Assembly: GCF_001420995.1 (NCBI RefSeq) | Contig: NZ_CP012185.1 | Span: forward strand, 124,001-188,000 | Source: Pseudonocardia sp. EC080619-01 | GTDB lineage: Bacteria; Actinomycetota; Actinomycetes; Mycobacteriales; Pseudonocardiaceae | Direction of reading: 5' to 3' | Length of the DNA: 64,000 nt | Shown: piece after piece, positions 18,588 to 27,613 of the stretch | How the letters are laid out: every line of letters begins with the position of its first letter | Numbering within the stretch: the first letter of the stretch is position 1 | Position numbers and translations under genes: made by a program | The notes under the pieces: generated by a model | Told to the model about the DNA's origin: nothing | Seen by the model: only the letters and a program-made list of their open reading frames with translations | Database searches by the model: none

Positions 18588-18623
18588 ATCGACCTCCTCG
18601 CTGAGGCATTATTGTAGCCGAAA

Positions 18624-18633
18624 CTGGATCCAG
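18624..18633. promoter_or_regulatory. Operator-like palindrome CTGGATCCAG
   Basis: A perfect decamer palindrome with the same GGATCC centre as the site at 16651, inside the larger imperfect repeat GAAACTGGATCCAGTAGTTTC (written 21 bases long overall, arms GAAAC and GTTTC). It lies about 40 bases upstream of the reductase start at 18587. The first and last bases differ from the TTGG...CCAA consensus. Confidence 0.42.
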
Positions 18634-18706
18634 TAGTTTCGAGGGTGGTGAGCTCGTTGTCAAGCGCGCCGAGCGAGATCCCGCAGCCCGCGTCGCCGCT
18701 GAACCC

Positions 18707-19621
18707 TCAGAAGCCCTCTCGATGCACCATGAGCGCCTCCAGCTGCGCCGTCGGATCACCACCGGCGAACCGAAGCACGACGTGCTGCGCGCCTGCGTCC
18801 ACATAGGCCCGTATGTGCGCCGCAACCGTCGGTGCAGTCCCAGCACAGTGATCCTCGAGCTCTCGGATCGCCTCCCACGGCGCGCGGTAGTAACCCTCCT
18901 GGGTAGCACGAAGACGTACCTCGGCACGCTCGGCGTCGGCATCCACAGCGACAGTGAGGTACACCGCGGCCTCGACCGAGCCGGCACCGACCGAACGGAC
19001 GACCTGTAAGTCGCGGGCGTAGTCGTCCGGCCCACGACCAGTCGGCAACCAGCCATCACCCCGTCGACCTGCCACCCGCAGTCCCCGCGGGCCGCTGACT
19101 CCCCACCAGACCGGCGGGCCGGACACAGGCTTGGGGTGGACATCGACGTTCCGAAAGCTCCAGCGCTGCCCCGCCACATCGACAGCTCCCCTACTCCACA
19201 CGACCTGACAGACGTCCATCACCTCCAGCAACCTGCTGAACCGATCGGCGTGCGGAACGCCGAGAGCGGCGAACTCCTTGCGGGCCGGCCCATACGCAGG
19301 CCCCGGCCCAACTCCCAACACGAGCCTGCCTCCCGACAACACGTCGACCGTCGCCGCAGCTCTCGCGAGCAACAGCGGATTCCATAGCGGCGCGAGCAGT
19401 ACCCCCGTCCCCAAGGTGACCCTGTCGGTCGCCGTCGCGATCCCAGCCAGAAGGGTCAGCGGATCGAAACGGGGCCGCGCGAAGACGGAGTCACCCACCC
19501 AGACCGAGTCGGCGCCTGCGGATTCCGCGGCGACGGCCACGGCCACGACGTCGCGGGCCCGACCGGACTCGACACACTCACGGGTGGGAAGGACCACCCC
19601 GATCCGAACGCTCGTCCGCAT
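18707..19621 (-). CDS. Luciferase-like oxidoreductase, probably F420- or flavin-dependent
   Basis: A 304-residue LLM-class protein starting MRTSVRIGVVLPTRE at 19621; the frame stays open to 19675 but GGGAG lies upstream of the shorter start. Motifs include AAESAGADSVWVGDSVFARPRFDP, VTLGTGVLLAPLWNPLLLA, LSGGRLVLGVGPGPAYGP and RGDGWLPTG, matching actinobacterial F420-dependent oxidoreductases. The C-terminus holds YVDAGAQHVVLRFAGGD. It is transcribed alone and lacks a TTGGnnCCAA site at its start. The substrate is unknown. Confidence 0.77.
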   Translation of the reverse strand: MRTSVRIGVVLPTRECVESGRARDVVAVAVAAESAGADSVWVGDSVFARPRFDPLTLLAGIATATDRVTLGTGVLLAPLWNPLLLARAAATVDVLSGGRLVLGVGPGPAYGPARKEFAALGVPHADRFSRLLEVMDVCQVVWSRGAVDVAGQRWSFRNVDVHPKPVSGPPVWWGVSGPRGLRVAGRRGDGWLPTGRGPDDYARDLQVVRSVGAGSVEAAVYLTVAVDADAERAEVRLRATQEGYYRAPWEAIRELEDHCAGTAPTVAAHIRAYVDAGAQHVVLRFAGGDPTAQLEALMVHREGF

Positions 19622-19997
19622 TGCTCGCCACTCCCGTCCATCCGCCGCGACGAACGCATCGATCGCGGTTGCCACCTATTCGGCACACTGTTGTTCGCAG
19701 CAGACGACGGCCCGCCTGTAGGTACGACGCCACGCCGACCGTCGACCCGGTAAGCGATGCCCGGACTCACTCGACGGCGAGCCGGGCGCACGCCCGGCCA
19801 ACACGTCTTCACGAGCCCGGTCAGTGCCGAGTCATCGGAGAAACCGGCGAAGCCACCCGGACCACTGCACCCCATGGCAGATCACCGGTCCTCCTGCCGC
19901 ACTCAGGCTGTACTCCGCCGACACAAGGATGGCGACCGACGTCGCTGGCCAATCGGTCGGATCAACCGTCGGCGCGTTGCCGAGCATGCCGACTCGA

Positions 19998-20019
19998 TTG
20001 GCTATCATATCGTAGCCAA
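19998..20019. promoter_or_regulatory. Inverted repeat TTGGCTA-N8-TAGCCAA
   Basis: Seven-base perfect arms with an eight-base AT-rich spacer (TCATATCG). It lies in the 590-base gap between the 18707-19621 gene and the FAD oxidoreductase gene, about 195 bases upstream of the latter. It may be an operator or part of a promoter. The outer bases resemble the TTGGnnCCAA family but the spacing differs. The rest of the gap has no gene that I can support. Confidence 0.35.
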
Positions 20020-20134
20020 CGAAGCACTGCGACGCCTCCGAAGCCAGCCCCACCAAACGCCCACCGCGCACTAGTGCGGCGCGAAGCCCTCCGCGCGCGC
20101 CGAGCTGCGCCTATCGCCCACCTTCCAGGACGGA

Positions 20135-20151
20135 CGACATCTGTCGCACCG
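20135..20151 (+). promoter_or_regulatory. Candidate PucR-type operator, site 1
   Basis: CGACATCTGTCGCACCG, with core GACA-TC-TGTC at 20136-20145. It lies 64 bases upstream of the FAD oxidoreductase start. Two related copies lie at 22796 and 29327 in front of the other genes of this module. Confidence 0.55.
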
Positions 20152-20214
20152 ATCGACCCCGGTGTTCGGCGTCGGACGAATGTACGCAGCTCGCGAGCTG
20201 GTCAGACTGGGCGC

Positions 20215-21510
20215 ATGGACGTGGATGTCGTCGTCGGAGCCGGTGTGATCGGAGCGTCGGTCGCGCTCGAACTCGCCCGTTGCGGCCGGGACGTGGTCGT
20301 CGTCGACAAGGCGGGCGGTGTGGGGCACGGCTCGACGAGCTCGTCGAGTGCGGTGGTGCGATTCAACTTCTCCACCCGGGCCGGTGTCGCGACGGCCTGG
20401 GAGTCCCAGCACTGCTGGCAGCACTGGGGCGAGCACCTCGGCTGTGACGTCGGTGAACTGGTTCGCTTCGAGCGCTGCGGGCTCGCCATGCTCGACGTAG
20501 AGCTGGCCCCCCGCGCGGCATACGTCAACCTGTTCGACGAGATCGGCGTGGCCTACGAAGAGTGGGACAGCACCACCCTGCGCAGCCGGATCCCGGGCAT
20601 CGACGCCGGCCGCCACTGGCCACCCAAGCCCATCAACGACGAACGATTCTGGGACGACCCCACCGACCAGCTGGGCGCGGTCTACACACCGGATGCCGGA
20701 TACATCGCCGACCCCCAGCTCGCCACCCAGAACCTGGCCACCGCCGCGACCCACCACGGCGCGCAGTTCCGCCTGCGCACCGCCGTGGTCGGCATCGACA
20801 CCGCCGACCGACGCGTCACCGGCGTCCGACTCGACGACGGCAGCACCATCGCGTGCCGCACCGTGGTCAACGCCGCCGGACCGTGGTCGGGCGCGCTCAA
20901 CCGGCTGGCCGGGGTCGGCTCGGACTTCACGATCGGCCTCCGCCCGTTGCGTCAGGAGGTCGCCTACGCGACCGCACCGGCCGGCTTCTCCCCACCCGGC
21001 TCACCCGGCATCAGCATCGCCGACATGGATCTCGGCACCTACCTGCGCGGCGAGCTCGGAGGTGGACTGCTGATCGGGGGTACCGAACCCGAATGTGACC
21101 CCCTGCACTGGCTCGACGATCCCGACCAGGCACACCCCCACCCCACAGCGGCGGTGTTCGACGCGCAGGTGACCCGGGCCGCCAGACGGCTCACCGAGCT
21201 GGCTGTCCCGAGCCGGCCCCGCGGCGTGGTGGGCGTCTACGACGTCACCGACGACTGGACCCCGATCTACGACCGCACCGAGCTGGACGGGTTCTACGTC
21301 GCGATCGGCACCAGCGGCAACCAGTTCAAGAACGCCCCACTGGCCGGGAAGTTCCTCACCACCATCATCGAGCACGTCGAGGACGGACACGACCACGACG
21401 CACGCCCCGTGCAGTTCGTGGGCCGGCACACCGGACACACCATCGACCTGGGCGCCTTCTCCCGGCGCCGCAAGCTCAACACCGGGACCTCCGGAACCGT
21501 CATGGGCTAA
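20215..21510 (+). CDS. FAD-dependent oxidoreductase (DAO family, amine/amino-acid type)
   Basis: A 431-residue flavoprotein. The N-terminal dinucleotide fold VVVGAGVIGASVALELARCG (residues about 5-24) and the second motif TVVNAAGPWSG place it in the D-amino-acid/sarcosine/glycine oxidase family. The C-terminal YDVTDDWTPIYDRTELDGFYVAIGTSGNQFKNAP is the usual FAD-closing segment. It should oxidise a primary or secondary amine or amino acid to an imine. ATG 20215 is chosen because the FAD loop follows at once. Its operator is shared with the PucR regulator and the GGT-like gene, so it belongs to the amine or peptide catabolic module. Confidence 0.85.
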   Translation: MDVDVVVGAGVIGASVALELARCGRDVVVVDKAGGVGHGSTSSSSAVVRFNFSTRAGVATAWESQHCWQHWGEHLGCDVGELVRFERCGLAMLDVELAPRAAYVNLFDEIGVAYEEWDSTTLRSRIPGIDAGRHWPPKPINDERFWDDPTDQLGAVYTPDAGYIADPQLATQNLATAATHHGAQFRLRTAVVGIDTADRRVTGVRLDDGSTIACRTVVNAAGPWSGALNRLAGVGSDFTIGLRPLRQEVAYATAPAGFSPPGSPGISIADMDLGTYLRGELGGGLLIGGTEPECDPLHWLDDPDQAHPHPTAAVFDAQVTRAARRLTELAVPSRPRGVVGVYDVTDDWTPIYDRTELDGFYVAIGTSGNQFKNAPLAGKFLTTIIEHVEDGHDHDARPVQFVGRHTGHTIDLGAFSRRRKLNTGTSGTVMG

Positions 21511-21536
21511 AGCCGGGCGGGCCGGATCGGGCACCC

Positions 21537-22739
21537 TCAGCTCTGGCGCCGGTATGCCGCGGCCAGAGCGCGCAGCTTCACCCCCAGGTGCAGGGTCAGC
21601 CAGTCGTCCCCGCGACCCAGCCGGTAGCCGGTGTGGGTCTCGATGCGCTTGAGGCGGTGATACAGCGTCGCGCGGTGCACGCACAGCAGCTCGGCGGTGC
21701 GCCGGACGTCGCCCGCGTGGTCGACGTACGCCTCGAGCGTCTCCATCAGCACGCCGTGCGGGTCGTGGCGTTCCAGCGCGGCCAGGGCGGGGACTTGAGA
21801 GGCGAGCAGAAGATCGTCGACCGGGAGCCTGAGCAGGACCTCGTAGGGGCCCAGCTCACCCCATCGGGCCACCGTGCCGACCGAGGGCACGAGCAGGGCG
21901 GCGCGGGCAGCCAGGAACGCGTGGCGATGCGACTCCACCACAGACCCGAGGTCCTCGACCGTGGAGCCGACACCGAGCACCACCCGTGCCCCGTCACCGG
22001 CCAAGGACCGGAACCGGGCCAGCACCCGGTTGCTCAGAGCGCTGACCGGCACATCGCCCCGGCGTGCGGCGTAGAGGATCCAGGCCCGCGAACGATTCGC
22101 CACCGTGAGGGCGACATCATCGCCGGCGCGAACGCCCTCCTCGACGGCGGACTCGAGCGCCACGGCCGACGCGTCGTCGCCGCCCTCGACCTGGACACCC
22201 AGGACGAGGAACGACGTATGGCGATCAGGGAACAGGTTCTCGGCACGCAGGTCCTCGGCGGCCTGGACCCGCGCCGCCCGGTCGGAGGAGACCAGCTCAC
22301 GCAGGATCGCCTCATGGCGGGCCCGGGAGCGCTCGTGCAGGATCAGCCGCCGGTAGAGCACTACCCCCGCCCTGGCCGCGGCGTCCTCGGTCAGCGTGAT
22401 CTCGTCCGGTGCGAGCGTGCCGGCGGTGTCGATCAGCCACAGATAGCCCAGCAACAAGCCGTTGCAGCGCACCGGAGCGCACAGCCTGGGAAGCGTGTCC
22501 TCGGCCGGGATGACCACCTGCCCCGGCCGCGTCCAGGTCGCGATGCCGTGGCCGAGCACCTCCTCGGTGAGATCAGGGCTCACCGACCGGTTGAGCACCG
22601 AAGTCACCCGCACCGCGTCCTCGTCCCCGAAGTGCCGGCTCGCCGCCAGCAGGCGGATCGCCGGATCGTCGATCGCGACCGAGCGCTGCAGCCGCTGGGC
22701 GAGCTCGTCGACGATCTCCTGCAGGCCGTCGTCCGCCAT
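21537..22739 (-). CDS. PucR/CdaR-type transcriptional regulator
   Basis: A 400-residue regulator. The C-terminal PucR helix-turn-helix is clear: LETLEAYVDHAGDVRRTAELL and CVHRATLYHRLKRIETHTG (about residues 340-378). The middle GGDEF-like region and an N-terminal GAF-like sensory part (VRCNGLLLGYLWLIDTAGTL) complete the usual layout. Such proteins activate purine, allantoin or amine catabolism genes. ATG 22739 is preferred to the longer open frame. It is convergent with the FAD oxidoreductase and divergent from the transporter, with an operator candidate between. Confidence 0.85.
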   Translation of the reverse strand: MADDGLQEIVDELAQRLQRSVAIDDPAIRLLAASRHFGDEDAVRVTSVLNRSVSPDLTEEVLGHGIATWTRPGQVVIPAEDTLPRLCAPVRCNGLLLGYLWLIDTAGTLAPDEITLTEDAAARAGVVLYRRLILHERSRARHEAILRELVSSDRAARVQAAEDLRAENLFPDRHTSFLVLGVQVEGGDDASAVALESAVEEGVRAGDDVALTVANRSRAWILYAARRGDVPVSALSNRVLARFRSLAGDGARVVLGVGSTVEDLGSVVESHRHAFLAARAALLVPSVGTVARWGELGPYEVLLRLPVDDLLLASQVPALAALERHDPHGVLMETLEAYVDHAGDVRRTAELLCVHRATLYHRLKRIETHTGYRLGRGDDWLTLHLGVKLRALAAAYRRQS

Positions 22740-22795
22740 CGCCACGATCCCCCGTCCGCGCCGGCACACCCCTCGCACCTGCCCACCTCCGAGTT

Positions 22796-22812
22796 TGACA
22801 GATGTCGCACCG
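22796..22812 (+). promoter_or_regulatory. Candidate PucR-type operator, site 2
   Basis: TGACAGATGTCGCACCG with core GACA-GA-TGTC at 22797-22806. It sits 57 bases upstream of the regulator start on one side and about 105 bases upstream of the transporter start on the other, so it can serve both divergent genes. Confidence 0.55.
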
Positions 22813-22915
22813 CCGGCTCGGTCTCGGCGACATCGGGCTCTCTTCCCGCGCCGTCCGGGCAGCGATGCTGTCTGCACCGGACGCACTGTGGCGTGCGAAC
22901 CAAGGAGGGTCTGCG

Positions 22916-24241
22916 ATGGCGGAGACGGTGTCCGATCACGGTGACCAGGTGCGTGCGAGGCGACGACAGTCGCCGGCGAGGATCATGCTCGCCGGGGCGT
23001 CGGGGAACTTCGTGGAGTGGTTCGACTTCACGTTGTACGGGTTCTCCGCCGTGGTGATCGCCGCGACGTTCTTCCCCGCCGACAGCGGCTCGTCGGGGCT
23101 GCTCGCCACGTTCGCGATCTACGGCGTCGCGTTCGTGGCCCGCCCGGCCGGCGCCGTCGTGTTCGGCCGGATCGGCGACCGGATGGGGCGGCGCACCGCG
23201 TTGAGCGCGTCGGTGCTGCTGATGGGTGCGGCGACCGCGGCCATCGGGCTGCTGCCCAGCTGGTCGGCCATCGGCATCGCGGCGCCGATCCTGCTCATGG
23301 TCTGCAGGCTGGCACAAGGGTTCTCCGCAGGCGGCGAGTACACCGGGGCGCTGACCTTCGGGCTCGAGCACGCCCCGCCCCGGCGCCGCATGCTCTGGAT
23401 GTCGGTGGTCGGCAGCTCGACGATGCTCGGCGTCACCGGGGCGACGCTGACCATCGTGGTCTTCCAGGCCGTGGCGGGCGACGCCTTCGCCGCCGGCGCG
23501 TGGCGGTGGACGTTCGTCTTCGGCGGGTTGCTGTCGCTGGTCGGGCTGCTGCTGCGCCTCGGGGTGGACGAGACCCCGGTGTTCACCGAGCTGACCGCAG
23601 ACCGTGGGTCACGCGGCCCGGGGCTGGGCCGGATGCTGCGCGAGCGCTGGCGGATGATGCTGGTACTGCTGTGCTTCTACGGCGTGCTCGGCGTGGTCAC
23701 GCACATGTTCCTGGGCTACATGCCCACCTACCTCTCGCAGGTGGGCGGCATCAGCTCGAGCACCGCGTTGACGATCATCACCGGCCTGACGTTGTTCGCG
23801 GCGTTCCTGGGGCCGGTGTTCGGGTCGGTGGCCGACCGCATCGGCCGGCGCCCGCTCGTGCGGACCGGGGCCCTCGGTGCGGTCGTCGTGCTCGTCCCCG
23901 CCTACCTGCTGATCGGGACCGGGAGTCTGCCGGCGATCGTGGTCGCGATGCTCGGGCTGCTCGTCGTCGTGTCACTGCTCGGCGCCGGCGGCATGGCGGT
24001 GCTGGAGATGCTGCCCGCCGACGTGCGCTACACCGGGATGGCGTTGCCCTACAACGTCGCCTACGCCGCGTTCGCCGGCACTGCACCACTGGTGAGCCAG
24101 GCACTCGTCGACGCCAGCGGCAGCCTGCTCGCCCCCGCCTACTACGCCTCGGCACTGGCGCTGATCGCGCTGCCGGTGATCTTCCGGTCCATCCCGGAGA
24201 CCCGTGGAAGCGACCTGCGCACCGGGGCCCTCACCTCATAG
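22916..24241 (+). CDS. MFS transporter, metabolite:H+ symporter type
   Basis: A 441-residue twelve-segment permease. Family motifs: NFVEWFDFTLYGF in segment 1, RPAGAVVFGRIGDRMGRR between segments 2 and 3, RLAQGFSAGGEYTGA in segment 4-5, and ADRIGRRPLVRTG at the half-way repeat. These match the MHS branch (proline/betaine, shikimate, dicarboxylate). ATG 22916 follows AAGGAGG. It probably imports the substrate of the FAD oxidoreductase or the peptide products of this module. A bidirectional terminator follows. Confidence 0.88.
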   Translation: MAETVSDHGDQVRARRRQSPARIMLAGASGNFVEWFDFTLYGFSAVVIAATFFPADSGSSGLLATFAIYGVAFVARPAGAVVFGRIGDRMGRRTALSASVLLMGAATAAIGLLPSWSAIGIAAPILLMVCRLAQGFSAGGEYTGALTFGLEHAPPRRRMLWMSVVGSSTMLGVTGATLTIVVFQAVAGDAFAAGAWRWTFVFGGLLSLVGLLLRLGVDETPVFTELTADRGSRGPGLGRMLRERWRMMLVLLCFYGVLGVVTHMFLGYMPTYLSQVGGISSSTALTIITGLTLFAAFLGPVFGSVADRIGRRPLVRTGALGAVVVLVPAYLLIGTGSLPAIVVAMLGLLVVVSLLGAGGMAVLEMLPADVRYTGMALPYNVAYAAFAGTAPLVSQALVDASGSLLAPAYYASALALIALPVIFRSIPETRGSDLRTGALTS

Positions 24242-24260
24242 CAACAGCGCGAACCCCACA

Positions 24261-24296
24261 GGGGAGGCGCCGCCCCGGCCCGGTCGGCGCCTTCCC
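24261..24296. terminator. Bidirectional hairpin terminator
   Basis: Twelve-base stem (GGGGAGGCGCCG with CGGCGCCTTCCC, one G-T pair) around a 12-base loop, between the convergent transporter and peptidase genes. Confidence 0.65.
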
Positions 24297-24299
24297 TGC

Positions 24300-26374
24300 T
24301 CACGGCTCGAGGCCGAGCACCTTCATCGCGAAGGCCAGCCACTCGGTGTTCTCGACGATCGCCACGTCCTTGTCGGTGGCCCAGCCGTGCCCGACGTTGC
24401 GCCAGACGTGCAGCAGGACCGGTGCGCCACCGCCGTTCGCGGCCTGCATCCGGGCCGCGAACTTGCGGGCGTGCCACGGCGGGCAGCGCGGGTCGGTGTC
24501 GCCCGAGTCGATGAACACCGCCGGATAGGCCACGCCGTCGCAGATCAGGTGATACGGCGAGAACCCGGCCATCCGGCATGCCTCACCCGGATCGGTCGGG
24601 TCACCGAACTCGAGCGCGATCACCCACCGCCCGTAGCCGTCCCGGCAGGCGCCGATCACGTCGAGCAGCGGCACCCGCGGGATCACCGCCGCCCACAGGT
24701 CGGGACGCTGGGTCGCGGCCACCCCGGCCATCAGCCCGCCGTTCGAGCCCCCCGTCACCGCGAGCAGCGACGGGTCGGTGACACCGTCGCAGATCAACGT
24801 CTCGGCGATGGCGTAGAGATCGGCGTAGCCGTTCTGCTTGTTCTGCAGCCGGCCGCCCTCCCACCAGTCACGCCCGAACTCGGCTCCCCCGCGCAGATGG
24901 CCGTGCACGAACACGCCACCCGCCGCGACGAACGCGGCCATCGGCCCCGGGAACGAGGGTACCCAGGGCGCGTTGAAACCACCGTAGGCGTAGATCATCG
25001 TCGGGCGCGGCCGGTCAGGCGTGACCTCGGCCCTGCGCACGATGTGGAACGCGATCGCGGTGCCGTCGGCCGAGGTCGCCCAGTGATCCTCGACCACCGC
25101 GTCCTCGATCGACACCGCGGGTTCGTGGAGGACCTCCACGTCGTCGGCGCCGGGGTGGTGCCGGTAGGTTCCGGCCGAGGACGTCAGAGTCGAGAACGCG
25201 AACACATACACCTCGGACAGGGCTGCGCTCGCCAGGTTCATCATCGGGAACGGCAGCTCGACCAGGGCCCCGCGACCCGGCAGCGGGACCTCCCCGCGCG
25301 GATCCCCGGACCGGTCGACGATCCGGACCCGGGCGTAGGTGTCGACGAACTCGGCGAGGTAGAGCACGTCACCGACCGGCGTCACCGACCGCAGCACGGC
25401 ATCGGACTCCGCGACGACCTCCTCCCAGCCCGACGGGTCGTCCGGGGCCGGGCTGTCGAGCGGGATGCGCACCAGCCGCCCGCGGGGCGCGTCGAGGTCG
25501 GTGACCGCGAACCACGCCTCCCCGCACAGGTGCCCGGCGACGGTGGCATCGACGGCGGTGACGAACGGGCGCCACTCGAGATCGCCACCCACCTCGGCGC
25601 TGTCGAGGCGGGCCACCGCCACCGGGATCGGGTCCATCATCCGCTGCACGGCGACCGCGTACCGGCCGTCGCCGGACACCACGACCATGCGGTAGTCGTT
25701 GCCAGGCAACCAGGACACCGCGACCTCGGTCGTCGCCGCCTCGTCCTCGCCCGACCGGACCCGGTGCAGCCACACCCGGTTCGACAGGTCGACCGCCGCG
25801 CCCTCGATCGCGGCGAAGAAGAAGCCACTCGAGTCGGGCAGCCAGTGCGCGCCACCGGTCCAGTTGTCCATCAGCGTCTGCGACGGCGCCCCGGCAAGCA
25901 CGGCACCGGTCGCCACGTCGACCAGGCGGATCGTGTTCTGCTCGCTGCCATCGACGCACACCCCCACCGCAAGGACCGCCCCGTCCGGGGACGGCGAGAT
26001 CCAGGACACGAACGGCGGCCGCTCCGGATCCTCGGTGACCGGGTCGAAGACCACCCGACCGGTCCCGTACGGCTCGTCGGCCACCACGACCCGCGCCTGC
26101 GCGGCGCCCTGCCCGGTGGTGGTGCGGAACCAGTGGCCCGCGGCCTCGCGGGGCAGGGCCTCGAAGCGCGCGGTGGAGAACCGTGCCACCGACTCGCGCA
26201 GCCGTTCGAAGTGCGGCCAGTCCCGCACGAAGCCCGCGGCCGCCTCGCCCTGGCCGTCCTGCCAGCGCTGCACCTGGGCCCGTCACCCTCGAGCCAGCGA
26301 TACGGGTCCGCGAACTCGACGCCGGCCAGCACGTCGACGTCGTCGGTGACCCGCGCGTGTGCCCGCGTGCTCAT
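24300..26374 (-). pseudogene. Prolyl-oligopeptidase-like serine peptidase (S9), frameshifted near the N-terminus
   Basis: About 690 residues if repaired. From ATG 26374 the first frame reads MSTRAHARVTDDVDVLAGVE then DPYRWLEGDG, a normal S9 N-terminus. Near 26276-26284, in a GGGCCC run, the frame slips by one missing base, and the remaining ~655 residues continue as VQRWQDGQGEAAAGFV. The catalytic domain keeps GGSNGGLMAG (Ser), DSGDTDPRCPP (Asp) and NVGHGW (His), preceded by a beta-propeller. It would cut after Pro in short peptides. The start overlaps the amidohydrolase stop (ATGA). A sequencing error in the GC run is quite possible, as everything else is intact. Confidence 0.8.
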
Positions 26375-27594
26375 CGCTCGTCCCGCACGACACGCCCGCC
26401 CTGCACGACCAGCGCGACCGCGCCCGGGTCGGCGAACAGCTTCGGGTCCTCCAGCGGGTTGCCGCGGAACGCGACCAGGTCTGCGTGCTTGCCGGGCTCG
26501 ATCGTGCCGACCTCGTCGCCGATGCCGAGGATGTCGGCGTTGACACTGGTGGCCGAGACCAGCGCGGCCATCGGCGACTCGACCTGCGAGCGCAGCAGCA
26601 GCTCGCGGCCACGGTTGTCCTGCCCGGGCCCGATCAGGTCCGAGCCCGAGCCGATGCGTACCCCGGCCCGGCGGGAGGCGTGGATCGCGTCGATCTGGCC
26701 CTGCTTCGCGACGCCCACCCGGTCGGCGATGCTCGCCGGCAGGCCGGTGGCGGTCGCGTCGTCGAGCAGGGCCTCCACGACGGCGAGCGTGGGAACGTGG
26801 GCGACGTCGTGCTCGGCCATCAGCGCCGCGGTCTCGTCGTCGATCTGTGAGCCGTGCTCGACGCAGCGGACGCCGGCGGCGACGGCGTTGCGGATGCCGG
26901 CGTTGTTGTGCGCGTGCACGGTCACATACGTGCCGCGGGCACTCGCCTCGGCGACCGCGGCCGCGATCTCGGAGACGTCGAACTGGGTGTCGGTGAGCTT
27001 GTCGTGGCGGGACACGACCCCACCGGTGACGCACAGCTTCAGGAAGTCCGCACCACGGCGGAACGCCTCCCGCGCCCCCTTGCGCATCTCGTCGGGGCCG
27101 TCGCAGAGCAGCGACAGCGCGCGCAGGCCGGGGACGTGATGGTCCGGCCAGTCGGCGGTGGGCTCCCACTCGGGGGCGATGTGCCCGTGTCCACCGGACT
27201 GGCACAGCAGCGGCCCGGCGCACAGGATCCGCGGTCCGGCGACCTTGCCGGCGGCCACGACGCCGGCGAGGCCGGCGTCGATGCCCCCGGTGTCGCGCAC
27301 CGTGGTGAACCCCGAGGCGAGGGTCCGGCGACAGTTCTCGAACATGTCCGCAGCCAGCTCCGCGACCGACACGCCGTGGGTGAGGCTGGCATCGATCGGA
27401 CTGGACAGCCCGAAATGGACATGGGCATCGATCAAGCCCGGAACCAGCGTCAACCCAGCACAGTCGACGACCTCGGCCCCCGACGGCCGAGCTGCGCCGA
27501 CCTCGGCGATCCGGCCGTCCTCCGCGAGCACAGCCCGGCCGGTCTGCGGGGCACTGCCCGTGCCGTCGACGACGGTGGCACCGATCAACCACAT
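26371..27594 (-). CDS. Metal-dependent amidohydrolase (imidazolonepropionase/prolidase-like)
   Basis: A 407-residue amidohydrolase-superfamily enzyme. Metal ligands are visible: GLIDAHVHFG (HxH near residue 63), a Lys in FLKLCVTGG, VHAHN and VEHGSQID (His), and GSGSDLIG (Asp near residue 305). Members of this branch hydrolyse cyclic amides, dipeptides or aminoacyl derivatives. Starts MWLIGATVVDGTG at 27594 behind AGAAGGAG. It lies 19 bases from the GGT-like gene and overlaps the peptidase, so the three form one operon and may break down a gamma-glutamyl or proline-containing peptide stepwise. Confidence 0.84.
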   Translation of the reverse strand: MWLIGATVVDGTGSAPQTGRAVLAEDGRIAEVGAARPSGAEVVDCAGLTLVPGLIDAHVHFGLSSPIDASLTHGVSVAELAADMFENCRRTLASGFTTVRDTGGIDAGLAGVVAAGKVAGPRILCAGPLLCQSGGHGHIAPEWEPTADWPDHHVPGLRALSLLCDGPDEMRKGAREAFRRGADFLKLCVTGGVVSRHDKLTDTQFDVSEIAAAVAEASARGTYVTVHAHNNAGIRNAVAAGVRCVEHGSQIDDETAALMAEHDVAHVPTLAVVEALLDDATATGLPASIADRVGVAKQGQIDAIHASRRAGVRIGSGSDLIGPGQDNRGRELLLRSQVESPMAALVSATSVNADILGIGDEVGTIEPGKHADLVAFRGNPLEDPKLFADPGAVALVVQGGRVVRDER

Positions 27595-27613
27595 GTGCGT
27601 TCTCCTTCTTGTC

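Noticed and set aside
25871-27592. A 573-codon minus-strand frame spanning the amidohydrolase and peptidase
   Set aside because: Mostly a shadow; only its last ~35 natural-looking residues are the true N-terminus of the frameshifted peptidase.
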